In this document: positions 8,293-17,209 of the stretch, piece after piece
How positions within the stretch are numbered: position 1 is the stretch's first letter
How the letters are laid out: each line of letters starts with the position of its first letter
Source of the DNA: Mucilaginibacter tolerans
GTDB lineage: Bacteria; Bacteroidota; Bacteroidia; Sphingobacteriales; Sphingobacteriaceae
Length of the DNA: 64,000 nt
Assembly (NCBI RefSeq): GCF_030519375.1
Contig: NZ_JAUMKB010000003.1
Coordinates: 1-64,000 of the forward strand
Direction of reading: 5' to 3'
The notes under the pieces: model-generated
Database searches by the model: none
What the model saw: only the letters and a program-made list of their open reading frames with translations
Told to the model about the DNA's origin: nothing
Made by a program: the position numbers and the translations under genes

Positions 8293-9078
8293 ATGTTCAA
8301 AAAGATACTATTTATTACCTGTTTAATGCTATGCACACTGCTCGCATTCACACAGGAACTACCACCGAAACCCAATACACTGGTGACGGATTTTACCAAT
8401 ACCCTTTCGGATTCGGAACAACAGCAGTTGGAGCACAAACTGGTTGCCTTTGACGACTCTACCTCGACCCAGATAGCGGTAGTGATCATGAAATCGGTTG
8501 GCAGCTATGACATTAACGACTACGCACAACGGTTAGGTCGTGCATGGGGAATTGGTCAAAAAGGCAAAAACAACGGAGTTGTATTACTGGTAGCCATTGG
8601 CGACCGTAAAGTGGCTATCCAAACAGGCTATGGTGTGGAGGCGGTACTACCTGACATTGTAACACATGAGATCATTCAAAACGATATCCGGCCGAACTTT
8701 AAGGCAGGTAACTATTATGCAGGACTTGATGCAGGCACCGACGATATCATTAAGTACGTAAAGGGTGAATATAAATCCGACAAAAAACCACAACAACAGA
8801 TAAAAAATGGTGGCAGCATAGCCATATTGATTATCATAATTGTGGTGATATTGATCATCGTTTTCCGCAACCGTGGCGGCGGCGGCCAGATCATTGACAG
8901 CCGTGGCGGTGCAAGTCCGTTCTGGTGGTTCCTGGGTGGTGCTTTGCTTGGTCGTGGCAGCGGCAGCGGCGGCTGGGGTGGTTTCTCTGGCGGAGATAGT
9001 GGTGGAGACAGCGGTGGTGGTTTCGGTGGCTTCGGCGGAGGTGACTTTGGCGGCGGTGGCTCAAGCGGAAGCTGGTAG
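8293..9078 (+). CDS. Membrane-anchored TPM domain protein with Gly-rich tail (YgcG type)
   Basis: The 261-residue product has a signal peptide (1-20, ending LAFTQ). A TPM domain runs from about 30 to 155 (LVTDFTNTLSD..., IGDRKVAIQTGYGVEAVLPD). A transmembrane helix lies at about 175-193 (IAILIIIIVVILIIVF), followed by a glycine/serine-rich cytoplasmic tail ending GGGGSSGSW, which is typical of this family. It is the third gene of a LemA-TPM-TPM group. Function is unknown beyond a presumed envelope role. The GC-rich tail creates a long overlapping reading frame that I treat as spurious. Confidence 0.88.
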   Translation: MFKKILFITCLMLCTLLAFTQELPPKPNTLVTDFTNTLSDSEQQQLEHKLVAFDDSTSTQIAVVIMKSVGSYDINDYAQRLGRAWGIGQKGKNNGVVLLVAIGDRKVAIQTGYGVEAVLPDIVTHEIIQNDIRPNFKAGNYYAGLDAGTDDIIKYVKGEYKSDKKPQQQIKNGGSIAILIIIIVVILIIVFRNRGGGGQIIDSRGGASPFWWFLGGALLGRGSGSGGWGGFSGGDSGGDSGGGFGGFGGGDFGGGGSSGSW

Positions 9079-9083
9079 TTTTT

Positions 9084-9199
9084 AATTAGTGATTGAGTGA
9101 GTTTGCGAATGAGTGATTTTAAGATTGATCTTTAATTTGCCTTGTAAATTCTTTAATCTTGCCCAATCACCAACTCACTCATTGGCTAATTCACTAATT
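9084..9199. repeat. Self-complementary GAGTGA-word spacer (second copy)
   Basis: The gap between the TPM and Nudix genes starts AATTAGTGATTGAGTGAG and ends with CTCACTCATTGGC...TTCACTAATT, forming an imperfect inverted repeat over the whole spacer. The words are the same family as at 7759-7840. Confidence 0.6.
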
Positions 9200-9206
9200 G
9201 AACAAA

Positions 9207-9755
9207 ATGAAACATCTTACCTGGAAAAAACTTTCCTCCCATTATATTCATAAAGGCCCATGGGCTACACTTCGAACTGATAAATGCATAATGCCAAACG
9301 GGCATCTGGTTGAGGATTACTACGTGCTCGAATACAGCAATTGGGTAAACGCCGTTGCTATTACCGAAGATAATAAAGTACTGATGGTGCATCAGTACCG
9401 CCATGCAGCTGAGATCGTTTCATTGGAGATACCTGGCGGGGTAATCGATCCGGGTGAAGAACCTCAACAAGCCATGCGCCGGGAACTACTGGAAGAAACA
9501 GGGTACCAGTTTGATGACTTCGAGTTGCTCACTGTTGTTTATGCAAACCCGTCTACTGCCAATAATCACACCTATTGCTATTTGGCCAGGGGTGGCAAGA
9601 AAGTGCAGGAACAACACTTGGATGAGCAGGAAGAAATTGTGGTAGAAGAATTCACCATTGCCGAAATAAAAGATCTTTTACTCAATAACAAAATAGCACA
9701 GGCACTGCATTGCACCGGGCTGTTTTATGCTTTGATGAGGTTGGGGGAGCTTTAA
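9207..9755 (+). CDS. Nudix hydrolase (ADP-ribose pyrophosphatase-like)
   Basis: The product is 182 residues. The complete Nudix box is visible: GGVIDPGEEPQQAMRRELLEETGY matches GX5EX7REUXEEXGU. Flanking segments (VLMVHQYRHAAEIVSLEIPGG and ANPSTANNHTYCYLARG) match the ADP-sugar/ADP-ribose pyrophosphatase subgroup. The likely reaction is hydrolysis of a nucleoside diphosphate linked to X, with ADP-ribose the most probable substrate. The frame is open from a TTG at 9198, but the ATG at 9207 is preferred. It is cytoplasmic and followed after 65 nt by an unrelated exported protein. Confidence 0.88.
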   Translation: MKHLTWKKLSSHYIHKGPWATLRTDKCIMPNGHLVEDYYVLEYSNWVNAVAITEDNKVLMVHQYRHAAEIVSLEIPGGVIDPGEEPQQAMRRELLEETGYQFDDFELLTVVYANPSTANNHTYCYLARGGKKVQEQHLDEQEEIVVEEFTIAEIKDLLLNNKIAQALHCTGLFYALMRLGEL

Positions 9756-9820
9756 ATCAGCTTTTGGGGATAATAATTTTTGCCTTAACTGTCCCCGATT
9801 TTACTAAATTGAGCAGTAAT

Positions 9821-11533
9821 ATGAAATTACTAACCTTATCATTTCTGGCAATTATATGCTCATGCTTAGTTTGCAGAGCACAACAACAAATCTACGAGCC
9901 TCAGTTATTAATATTGTCTCCGGGTAGTGTTACTTATGCTCCTGTATTACAGAAGGAGGTGAATACAAACGAGGCCAAACTCAAAACATTTGCAAAGCAA
10001 AAAATAGTACAGCCAATTCCCGACGGAACACCTGCCAACATTACATTAATGCAAAAAAGCTCGATTGATTTTTTAAAAAAAATCAATTTTGTTAAGCAAA
10101 TCAGCCTGCTTTCTCAAGAATATCTCACCTATCGTTTTTACGAGAGGTTCCCAAATTGTCTGCTGCTTTTAAAGGATACAGTAGTGGAGGGCAAGTTGGG
10201 AAGCTTCCAAAAGGTTGCAGCATCAGCCCATACCGCTTATATTGTAAGCTTCCCAAAAGTTGATTTCTACAAAGAAAATGGCCAAAGTAAATGCAAAATG
10301 AAGGTTCAGCTTTATGAATTGCAATCAAACAGCCTACTTATTGATAAAGAATATATTGGCGATTTTAACAACCATGGTTTTGAGTTTACATGCGAGCAGG
10401 GCACCATTGGATGCACTATCAATAATGCTTTGTCACAAGCTTTGTCAGATGTGATCAGGGAGGCAGCATTAACTAATCCCACTTTGAAACGGGCAAGGAC
10501 ACTCGCAGAAGAAAGATCTGCTTATATTGAGTCTTCAATCTCTCACCAACCATTCGATGCTTCGCTCATTCGTAAGGTAATACCCGCAAATAGCTCTAAA
10601 ATTGACCTTGATAATTTATATCAATGCTTTTATAATCGTGACAATACTCAATTTGTGGGATTTTTTATCAAAACTATTGAAAAGAACCCAAAAGGCTTAC
10701 TAAGTGATAAAGAAGATAAGAATGTCAAAGTTATTACCTCAAAAGACATTCATGACAAAGACTATTTAAATCAATCACCTCAGACGTATGCTTATATAGT
10801 AAAAGGAGTTAGATATCAGGGTAAATGGTATTTTGAAAAATCAGAAGTAACCTATTTCGATGCTGAAAATCTAGAACGGGGTAAGCTTCAATATCTCAAC
10901 AATCTGCAACAATGGGATTTTTTTGCTGATGATTCTGCAACACCTAGCCCGAATTTCTGGGAAGGTAAATTATTCAAAAAGATAGAAGATAAACGGAAAG
11001 ATCCAAAGTGGGAAAAATATAAGCTCATGTGGGATACCGAAGAGCGTGAAAACCGGGATTATATTGGCATGAATGAAATGATTGCTAATAGTTTGAAGAA
11101 TGATAAAGAGGAGGATAACCGGGTTTTCAAGGAAAAAATGATCAAAGATATTCTGCTGCCGTTTTACAAGGCTCAGATTCAGTCACATTCAAACCATATT
11201 ATAAAATTGGAAGATACATCGGAGGATTTTTTATTGATATTCCCGAAAGACCGGCATGTGGTACTCAACCCGATCAGGATAACAAATGAAAATGGAATCA
11301 CGACTGCCCGTTACTTCGTTTTGTTGCCCAATACCAAAGAGCTTTATGAATGGACACTTATAAGGCCGACACTTTTAAATGTTACCCACAATGAAAATCC
11401 TATAATATACGCGCTAAGTGCATTCACCATCTGGGACTATTCCTTTAAAACACTGGACGATGATGCCTTCTGGAACTATAAAGTGCTTGCTAAAGAAGGA
11501 GGTAACTATAAATACCTCACTAAAATAAAATAA
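9821..11533 (+). CDS. Exported protein of unknown function
   Basis: The 570-residue product starts with a signal peptide (MKLLTLSFLAIICSCLVCRA-QQQ). The mature part has no motif I recognise. It is lysine- and asparagine-rich, with alternating beta and helical segments, and has segments reading FPKVDFYKENGQSK and FPKDRHVVLNPIRIT. The ORF extends 37 codons upstream, overlapping the Nudix gene. The ATG at 9821 is chosen because it begins the signal peptide. The stop codon lies inside a 17-bp perfect terminator stem. The sequence is AT-richer than the neighbouring housekeeping genes, which may mean a more recent or fast-evolving gene. No function is assigned. Confidence 0.7.
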   Translation: MKLLTLSFLAIICSCLVCRAQQQIYEPQLLILSPGSVTYAPVLQKEVNTNEAKLKTFAKQKIVQPIPDGTPANITLMQKSSIDFLKKINFVKQISLLSQEYLTYRFYERFPNCLLLLKDTVVEGKLGSFQKVAASAHTAYIVSFPKVDFYKENGQSKCKMKVQLYELQSNSLLIDKEYIGDFNNHGFEFTCEQGTIGCTINNALSQALSDVIREAALTNPTLKRARTLAEERSAYIESSISHQPFDASLIRKVIPANSSKIDLDNLYQCFYNRDNTQFVGFFIKTIEKNPKGLLSDKEDKNVKVITSKDIHDKDYLNQSPQTYAYIVKGVRYQGKWYFEKSEVTYFDAENLERGKLQYLNNLQQWDFFADDSATPSPNFWEGKLFKKIEDKRKDPKWEKYKLMWDTEERENRDYIGMNEMIANSLKNDKEEDNRVFKEKMIKDILLPFYKAQIQSHSNHIIKLEDTSEDFLLIFPKDRHVVLNPIRITNENGITTARYFVLLPNTKELYEWTLIRPTLLNVTHNENPIIYALSAFTIWDYSFKTLDDDAFWNYKVLAKEGGNYKYLTKIK

Positions 11534-11570
11534 GAAGCCGTCTCATAACTAGTTTATGAGACGGCTTCTT
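11532..11570. terminator. Bidirectional intrinsic terminator between convergent genes
   Basis: A perfect 17-bp stem (AAGAAGCCGTCTCATAA at 11532-11548 with its complement at 11554-11570) has a five-base loop, CTAGT. A-runs and T-runs on both sides suit termination of both the plus-strand exported-protein gene and the minus-strand dnaA. The stem includes the last two bases of the stop codon of the 9821 gene. Confidence 0.85.
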
Positions 11571-11590
11571 TCAATATCGCTAGAGTCGGA

Positions 11591-13015
11591 TTACGACATT
11601 TTAAGCTTCTTTTGAATATCAGCTACGTAGCCTTTAAATTTCTTGTCAGTATCGATCAAGTCTTCAACTGTCTGGCAGGCGTAGATCACTGTTGAGTGGT
11701 CGCGACCACCGAAGAAGCTGCCAATAGATTTCAGCGAGCTTTTGGTATGAGCCTTTGCCAGGTACATGGATATCTGACGGGCCTGAACGATCTCGCGTTT
11801 GCGGGTTTGAGATTTTACCATTTCGATAGGCACCTCAAAATACTCACACACCAGGCTCTGGATATACTCCATCGAGATTTCTTTGGACGAATTTTTTACA
11901 AAGTTCTTCAGCATTTGTTTCGCCAGGTTCAGGTCGATCTCCTTGCGGTTAAGGGTCGATTGTGCCAACAGAGATACCATGGCACCTTCCAGTTCACGCA
12001 CGTTGTTATCAATGTTGTGGGCTACATATTCCACCACATCATTTGATAACTCGATACCATCCTGGTAAATCTTATTTTTAAGGATCGCCATACGGGTTTC
12101 CAGGTCAGGAACCTGCAAATCGGCTGATAATCCCCATTTGAAACGTGATAATAGGCGTTCTTCCAAACCAGCCAGATCCTTCGGCGCTTTATCTGATGTA
12201 ATGATCAGTTGTTTGCCGGACTGGTGAAGGTGATTGAAAATATGGAAGAAGAAATCCTGTGTTTTTTCTTTACCGGCAAAGTTGTGCACATCATCCATGA
12301 TCAGCACATCAATAGCCTGGTAAAAGTTTACGAAGTCGTTAATGTTATTGTGCTTAAGTGCGTCCACAAATTGCTGAGTGAACTTTTCGCATGATACGTA
12401 TAGCACCAGTTTATCCGGTAGCTTTACGCGAATTTCGTTACCTATAGCTTGCGCCAGGTGAGTTTTACCCAAACCAACACCGCCATATATCATCAATGGG
12501 TTGAACGAGGTACCACCCGGTTTTGCTGCTACGGCATAACCGGCAGAACGGGCCAAACGATTACAATCACCTTCAACAAAGTTTTCGAAGGTGTAGTTTG
12601 GATTCAATTGCGGATCTACATTCAGTTTTTTCAAGCCTGGTATCACAAAAGGATTTTTGATGTCCTTATTTATTGATATAGGAACAGGCATGGATTGATT
12701 TTTCGTTTCGGCACCATTGCCGGTAGACGGCATATTGGTGGTGTACGGTTTACTCGATGATTGCTCTACTACAATATTATACTCGAGGCGTCCTTCTTCT
12801 CCAAGCTGCTTCTTTATCGTTTTACGCAGCAGACCTACATAATGTTCTTCCAGCCATTCGTAGAAGAACAAACTTGGTACTTGTATCGTCAGGACGCTTC
12901 CTTCCATACGCAAGGCCTTGATTGGTTCGAACCAAGTCTTATAGCTCTGCGCCGGGATATTGTCTTTAATGATTTGAAGGCAGCTATTCCAAACGTTTGT
13001 ACAAGTTTTATCCAT
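11591..13015 (-). CDS. dnaA: Chromosomal replication initiator DnaA
   Basis: The 474-residue length is normal. Domain I is at 1-80 (VWNSCLQIIKDNIPAQSYKTWFEPI). A short variable linker follows to about 130. The AAA+ domain has Walker A GGVGLGKT (178-185), Walker B VLIMDD (237-242) and sensor/arginine-finger segments (EERLLSRFKWGLSADL). The C-terminal DNA-binding domain IV carries the DnaA signature GGRDHSTVIYACQTV. It is the ATP-dependent protein that binds DnaA boxes and opens oriC. The gene is not next to dnaN, as is usual in Bacteroidota. It ends at the shared terminator 11532-11570, and 425 bp of AT-rich non-coding DNA lie upstream. Confidence 0.97.
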   Translation of the reverse strand: MDKTCTNVWNSCLQIIKDNIPAQSYKTWFEPIKALRMEGSVLTIQVPSLFFYEWLEEHYVGLLRKTIKKQLGEEGRLEYNIVVEQSSSKPYTTNMPSTGNGAETKNQSMPVPISINKDIKNPFVIPGLKKLNVDPQLNPNYTFENFVEGDCNRLARSAGYAVAAKPGGTSFNPLMIYGGVGLGKTHLAQAIGNEIRVKLPDKLVLYVSCEKFTQQFVDALKHNNINDFVNFYQAIDVLIMDDVHNFAGKEKTQDFFFHIFNHLHQSGKQLIITSDKAPKDLAGLEERLLSRFKWGLSADLQVPDLETRMAILKNKIYQDGIELSNDVVEYVAHNIDNNVRELEGAMVSLLAQSTLNRKEIDLNLAKQMLKNFVKNSSKEISMEYIQSLVCEYFEVPIEMVKSQTRKREIVQARQISMYLAKAHTKSSLKSIGSFFGGRDHSTVIYACQTVEDLIDTDKKFKGYVADIQKKLKMS

Positions 13016-13440
13016 ATATATTTTATTAAAATCTTGATTCTCACCCCCTCAGCGACAAATCAAAAGGGGCTGTTACGGAACATCGAATATTCAAAAAAAA
13101 ACCTATTTAAAAAATTAAATTTTAAAATTTTATCTAATTAATTCACCTTTAATTAACACTTAACATTGCATTTTTTTAAGGAAAAATCTTATATTCTGCA
13201 CATTCCACAGAATATTGCTTCCTTGCATTGCTAAGGCATCTTTTTCATTTCCGCCGCGCAACTCACGCACGTTATCAACATATGTTTATACTGTTTACGT
13301 TAACAGATACTTAATTGTTTGGCAAAAAATATCAGATAATAACACCTTTTAAAAATCCTGTTTCAACAAGATAATAATTTTTTCTGAGAAATAGTAATCA
13401 GATATTCATCTGATTTAATACCGCGGTTTGTCAGAATTGT
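13016..13440. other. AT-rich non-coding gap upstream of dnaA; weak oriC candidate
   Basis: There is no gene in this 425-bp gap. It contains a very AT-rich block (about 13088-13145, runs of A and T) and one near-match to a DnaA box, TTATCAACA at 13272-13280 (one mismatch to TTATCCACA). I find no cluster of good DnaA boxes. An origin or just the dnaA leader are both possible. Strand-composition skew over the whole chromosome would be needed to decide. Confidence 0.25.
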
Positions 13441-14988
13441 TCAGTATTCGCCAAACACGGCGCGGAGGATATTGGCAATTTCGCCGAGGGTGGCATAATT
13501 TTCTACTGCGGTTAATATATAAGGCATCAGGTTGGCCGACCCTTTTGCAGCATTCCCTAATTGCTGAAGTGCCTCCTGTACAGCTTTACTATCACGCGAA
13601 GCTTTGAGCACATTCATCTTATCGATCTGCATTTTTCGGATAGAATCATCTACACGGAAAATATTTTCGGCAGGTGCTTTCTCCTGGACAAAACGGTTTA
13701 CACCAACTATCACCCGTTCGCCGCTCTCAATCTCGTTCTGATATTCATAGGCTGACCGTGCAATCTCTTGTTGAATGTAGTCCTGCTCAATGGCTTTCAC
13801 TGCACCACCCATTGCGTCTATCTTATCTATATATAATTGTGAAGCTTTTTCCAGTTCATTGGTCAGCTCTTCTATAAAATAAGAACCGGCAAGTGGGTCG
13901 ACAGTATCAGTTATACCACTTTCAAAAGCGATGATCTGTTGTGTACGCAAAGCTATTTTGGCTGCGGCCTCTGTTGGCAGCGACAACGCCTCATCGTAAC
14001 CATTGGTATGCAGCGATTGCGTTCCGCCCAACACCGCCGCCAATGCCTGGTTGCTTACACGCACTATATTATTCATCGGCTGCTGTGCAGTCAACGTCGA
14101 GCCTCCGGTTTGGGTATGAAACCTTAATTTTTGTGCGCCGGGATCAGTCGCACCCAGTTCCTTGGTAATGTGTGCCCACATCCTGCGTGCTGCCCTGAAT
14201 TTGGCAATCTCCTCGAAGAAATTGTTATGGCAATTAAAAAAGAAGGACAATCTTTTGGCAAATACATTAATGTCCAAACCCTTATCTAAAGCAGCTTTCA
14301 AATATGCCTTACCATTAGCCAAAGTAAAGGCCAGTTCCTGTACGGCAGTTGATCCCGCTTCGCGAATATGGTAGCCTGATATAGAAATTGTATTCCATTT
14401 GGGTACCTCTTTGCTGCAATACTCAAACACATCGGTGATCAGCCGCATGGACGGGCCAGGTGGATAAATATAAGTGCCGCGTGCAGCGTACTCCTTCAAT
14501 ATATCATTCTGTATAGTGCCCGATAGTTGTTTCAGATCGGCGCCCTGTTTTTTTGCTAACGCGATGTACATTGCCAGCAAAATGGAAGCTGTTGCATTGA
14601 TGGTCATAGAAGTGGTAATATCCTTTAGCAGGATACCATCAAACAGCACCTCAATATCTTTTAATGAATCAATAGCCACACCCACCTTACCTACTTCGCC
14701 ATCGGCAAAGTCGCTATCCGAGTCATATCCGATCTGCGTAGGCAGATCGAAAGCTACTGACAGTCCCATTGTACCCTGGCTAAGTAGATAATGGTAACGC
14801 TTGTTGGACTCTTCAGCAGTTGAAAATCCCGCATACTGGCGCATTGTCCAGGGTTTGCCGCGGTACATGTCCTTCTGAATACCGCGTGTAAACGGAAATT
14901 CACCAGGAAGCTCATTCATCGCCGATGGCTGGCAATAAACTTCCTTTATCTCGATCCCTGAAGTGGTGGTGAATTTTTTACCAGACAT
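13441..14988 (-). CDS. Methylmalonyl-CoA mutase catalytic subunit without B12-binding domain
   Basis: The 515 residues cover only the acyl-CoA-binding TIM barrel. The cobalamin domain of the roughly 715-residue MutB type is missing. Conserved stretches are [52 protein letters not shown] and SISGYH. Tyr52, Arg170 and His207 align by spacing with Tyr89, Arg207 and His244 of Propionibacterium MutB. Isobutyryl-CoA mutase has Phe and Gln at the first two positions, so methylmalonyl-CoA is the likelier substrate. It must pair with a separate B12-binding subunit, which is not in this window. The reaction interconverts methylmalonyl-CoA and succinyl-CoA. A small membrane protein gene lies upstream after a repeat spacer. 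Confidence 0.88.
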   Translation of the reverse strand: MSGKKFTTTSGIEIKEVYCQPSAMNELPGEFPFTRGIQKDMYRGKPWTMRQYAGFSTAEESNKRYHYLLSQGTMGLSVAFDLPTQIGYDSDSDFADGEVGKVGVAIDSLKDIEVLFDGILLKDITTSMTINATASILLAMYIALAKKQGADLKQLSGTIQNDILKEYAARGTYIYPPGPSMRLITDVFEYCSKEVPKWNTISISGYHIREAGSTAVQELAFTLANGKAYLKAALDKGLDINVFAKRLSFFFNCHNNFFEEIAKFRAARRMWAHITKELGATDPGAQKLRFHTQTGGSTLTAQQPMNNIVRVSNQALAAVLGGTQSLHTNGYDEALSLPTEAAAKIALRTQQIIAFESGITDTVDPLAGSYFIEELTNELEKASQLYIDKIDAMGGAVKAIEQDYIQQEIARSAYEYQNEIESGERVIVGVNRFVQEKAPAENIFRVDDSIRKMQIDKMNVLKASRDSKAVQEALQQLGNAAKGSANLMPYILTAVENYATLGEIANILRAVFGEY

Positions 14989-14993
14989 CTTTT

Positions 14994-15089
14994 TTGATTT
15001 GAAAATTTGAGCATGTGCTAATTTGAAAATGATTTGATATGATTGAATTATCCATTTTCAAATCTTCAAATGGACACATTTTCAAATTA
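14994..15089. repeat. Self-complementary TTGAAAAT-word spacer
   Basis: The gap is built from degenerate repeats of GATTTGAAAATTTGA and GCTAATTTGAAAATGATT. These pair with CATTTTCAAATCTTCAAATG and CATTTTCAAATTAA further on. The whole 98-base gap can fold into one long imperfect hairpin. It is the same architecture as the GAGTGA spacers but with another word. Confidence 0.6.
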
Positions 15090-15617
15090 AAACAACGCTT
15101 CCATATCTTCCCTTACGATCTTCAAAGCGATATCATAGGGATTATCCTGCAAATGGCTTAAATGGGCCAATATAGTTTTGCTCAAATCGAGGCCCGTTGC
15201 GGTTTCGGGCAATGCCTTTACCGCATTGGTTACTACGCTTAGCGTATCATCCTTCACACGGGTAACAACCGCCCATGCACGACTGCTCACATATACTTGT
15301 TGGGTTATATTGTGCTGAAATTCGCTGCGGATATCGGTCGCCACAATGCTGTATAGCTCGGCGGCTGAAAGACCGGGCTCGCTCAGGCGGACAAGCATAT
15401 TGGCAGGATTTACCCGCTCCACAAACAATACAATTCGCTCATAAGCTTGCAAACGCAAAGGCAAAGTCTGGTTGCTGATAGTCTTTTTCAACTCAATAAG
15501 CTGCATGCTTTCTGATTTATCCAGGTAAGGTTTTATTAAATAAAAGGCTACGTAAACTGTAGCGATACCAGCCATGGTAAATTTCAAAATGTCGAATAAA
15601 TAGTTCGTTAGCACCAT
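15087..15617 (-). CDS. Small membrane-anchored protein, conserved in Bacteroidota, unknown function
   Basis: The 176-residue product has one N-terminal transmembrane helix (about 5-27, YLFDILKFTMAGIATVYVAFYLI) and a soluble helical part. The latter includes LIELKKTISNQTLPLRLQAYERIVLFVERVNP, which resembles an uncharacterised Bacteroidota family (possibly the one named DUF7935; I cannot check). The frame is open from a TTG at 15635, but the ATG at 15617 is chosen. It lies upstream of the mutase subunit gene on the same strand, about 98 nt away, so a link to acyl-CoA metabolism is only positional. Confidence 0.75.
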   Translation of the reverse strand: MVLTNYLFDILKFTMAGIATVYVAFYLIKPYLDKSESMQLIELKKTISNQTLPLRLQAYERIVLFVERVNPANMLVRLSEPGLSAAELYSIVATDIRSEFQHNITQQVYVSSRAWAVVTRVKDDTLSVVTNAVKALPETATGLDLSKTILAHLSHLQDNPYDIALKIVREDMEALF

Positions 15618-15678
15618 ATTTTTTATGTTAGGCAAAGGTCATAATAATTGACAGGCAACAAAAATCTGCAATTTACCT

Positions 15679-15686
15679 TATATTTG
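15679..15686 (+). promoter_or_regulatory. Minus-7 type promoter element of the IscA/SufA gene
   Basis: TATATTTG matches TANNTTTG and lies 20 nt before the ATG at 15707, giving a leader of about 15 nt. No clear minus-33 box is seen. Confidence 0.5.
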
Positions 15687-15706
15687 TATGTTTAATTTAA
15701 AATAAG

Positions 15707-16060
15707 ATGAGTACTGCTGTTGAAACTGCATTAGCACCGGTTAGCTTTACGCAAGGCGCTGTTAAAGAGCTTAATAAACTAAAAGATCAGCAAGAGCTGA
15801 GTGATGATTTTGGTCTCCGTGTCGGCGTTGAAGGTGGAGGCTGCTCTGGTATGAACTACGTTTTAGGCTTCGACCAGAAGAAAGAAGGCGACCAGGAATA
15901 CATGATTGATGGCATAAAAGTATATATGCATAAAGCACATGGCTTATACCTGGTGGGCATGCAGATCGATTTTCAGGATGGATTGAATGCACGTGGTTTT
16001 ACCTTCAATAACCCGAATGCCGCCAGTACCTGCGGTTGTGGTTCGTCATTCTCGGTATAA
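15707..16060 (+). CDS. Iron-sulfur cluster assembly scaffold/carrier (HesB/IscA/SufA family)
   Basis: This 117-residue A-type carrier has the three conserved cysteines: Cys46 in EGGGCSGMNYVLGF, and Cys109 and Cys111 in STCGCGSSF. The fold starts after a short N-terminal extension (VSFTQGAVKELNKLKDQQ). It receives and delivers Fe-S clusters to apo-proteins in the cytoplasm. It stands alone here; no other isc or suf genes are adjacent. The TATATTTG element upstream and a strong terminator downstream make it a single-gene transcription unit. Confidence 0.93.
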   Translation: MSTAVETALAPVSFTQGAVKELNKLKDQQELSDDFGLRVGVEGGGCSGMNYVLGFDQKKEGDQEYMIDGIKVYMHKAHGLYLVGMQIDFQDGLNARGFTFNNPNAASTCGCGSSFSV

Positions 16061-16081
16061 TAATATTTTAGAGATATTTTG

Positions 16082-16112
16082 AAAAGCATCCGCCGAAAAC
16101 GGATGCTTTTTT
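16082..16112 (+). terminator. Intrinsic terminator after the IscA/SufA gene
   Basis: The stem AAAAGCATCCG / CGGATGCTTTT (16082-16092 / 16100-16110) has a seven-base loop and is followed by further Ts. It lies between convergent genes and its A-run also allows use by the minus-strand thioredoxin gene. Confidence 0.85.
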
Positions 16113-16125
16113 GTTTCTGTGGATA

Positions 16126-16845
16126 TTATTTCAATTGTTCAATAGTCTTTTCGATCCAATAAGGGACATTCCCATTATTATAGCCCAAACTATTAAAACG
16201 GATTACCCCTTTTCTATCAATCACAAGGCTAACCGGGCACTCTGTGATCTTGTAATTGTTAAACAGGGGCCATGAGTTAGTAACTATACGAAAATCAAAT
16301 GGAGATACCTTCACAAGTCTTTGCACATCTTCTTTTCGATCTAGTGTTATTGCAATAAATGCCAGATCCGGATTATTGTGATATTCTTTAACCAAATGAT
16401 TCAGCTCTGGCATTTCATATCTGCATGGCGGACAAGCTATGAACCAAAAGTTCACAACGACTATCTTTCCGTCCAAATCAGAGGATTTAATATCAATACC
16501 ATTGATATCTTTCATATCGAAGAATTTAAAATGGGCACCTGTCTTAAAAAAACCGGTTTCATTCGGCTCAGGCGCATTTGAGGCGAGCTCGTCATCGATT
16601 TTTTTGTCCCTTTTAGCTAATATAAATACGGTTGTATCACTGTCATCATGAACGGGCTTTAAGCGATACTGTCCAGTGGCCATCATTTTTCTCCATTCTG
16701 AGTAATTATATTTTACCCCGTTTGAATCAGCAACAACCGTTTTCTCATTAAATCCAAGCTGTTCAATTGGGACCTTGATATCGGTTTGCGCCGAAGCGAG
16801 AATGCTATTTAAAATAATAACCAAAAATGTCAGGTATTTAGCCAT
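16126..16845 (-). CDS. Exported TlpA-like thioredoxin-family protein
   Basis: The 239-residue product has a signal peptide (1-19, ending LASAQ). An N-terminal region of about 20-95 has no recognised fold. The thioredoxin-like domain carries FWFIACPPCRYEMPEL with Cys138 and Cys141 (CPPC motif). Further on, VSLVIDRKGVIRF gives the conserved strand before the final helix. It should act in periplasmic disulfide reduction or redox signalling. The CPPC active site with a conserved cis-Pro region (TECPVSLVID) fits the TlpA/ResA group. It is the only gene on this strand between the terminator and a 364-bp AT-rich gap. Confidence 0.85.
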   Translation of the reverse strand: MAKYLTFLVIILNSILASAQTDIKVPIEQLGFNEKTVVADSNGVKYNYSEWRKMMATGQYRLKPVHDDSDTTVFILAKRDKKIDDELASNAPEPNETGFFKTGAHFKFFDMKDINGIDIKSSDLDGKIVVVNFWFIACPPCRYEMPELNHLVKEYHNNPDLAFIAITLDRKEDVQRLVKVSPFDFRIVTNSWPLFNNYKITECPVSLVIDRKGVIRFNSLGYNNGNVPYWIEKTIEQLK

Positions 16846-17209
16846 AAGGTTTAGTATGATATATCAATAAATTATGTTCGCCAAATTAATAATTAAAATG
16901 ATTCATCTATTCTATAACAGTATTAATATCTTTCTATAAAAGCTAAATTGATATGCAATTGATTATTGGATATTTTTTACTAATTCGCAATAAAATCTAC
17001 TTTATGTATCATTCCCGATACTTTAAAAATAAATATGTGATATATAGGAACATTTAAGCTGATTTATACGTAACAGGTAACACTAAATAGCTATATATTC
17101 TTTGTGTTGTGAAAGTTTTTAAATATCTTCAACCAATCTTACCTGCAGTCCTCGTACCAAACGCTGGATCCAAGTTGTCTTTTACACAATCAATCACCCT
17201 ATTTTAACT
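16846..17209. other. 364-bp AT-rich divergent intergenic region
   Basis: This gap lies between the TlpA-like gene (minus) and the lipase-like gene (plus). I see no ORF, no strong hairpin and no good TANNTTTG element at a suitable distance. It presumably holds both promoters. Confidence 0.4.

Noticed and set aside
8873..9085. Ala/Val-rich 70-residue reading frame inside the Gly-rich tail of the TPM protein
   Set aside because: It arises from GGC/GGT repeat codons read in another frame and has no start context or homology features.
13272..13280. Confident oriC call
   Set aside because: Only one near-match DnaA box; kept as a low-confidence region only.
13441..14988. Isobutyryl-CoA mutase large subunit (icmA)
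   Set aside because: Length without B12 domain fits, but Tyr52 and Arg170 replace the Phe and Gln of that enzyme.
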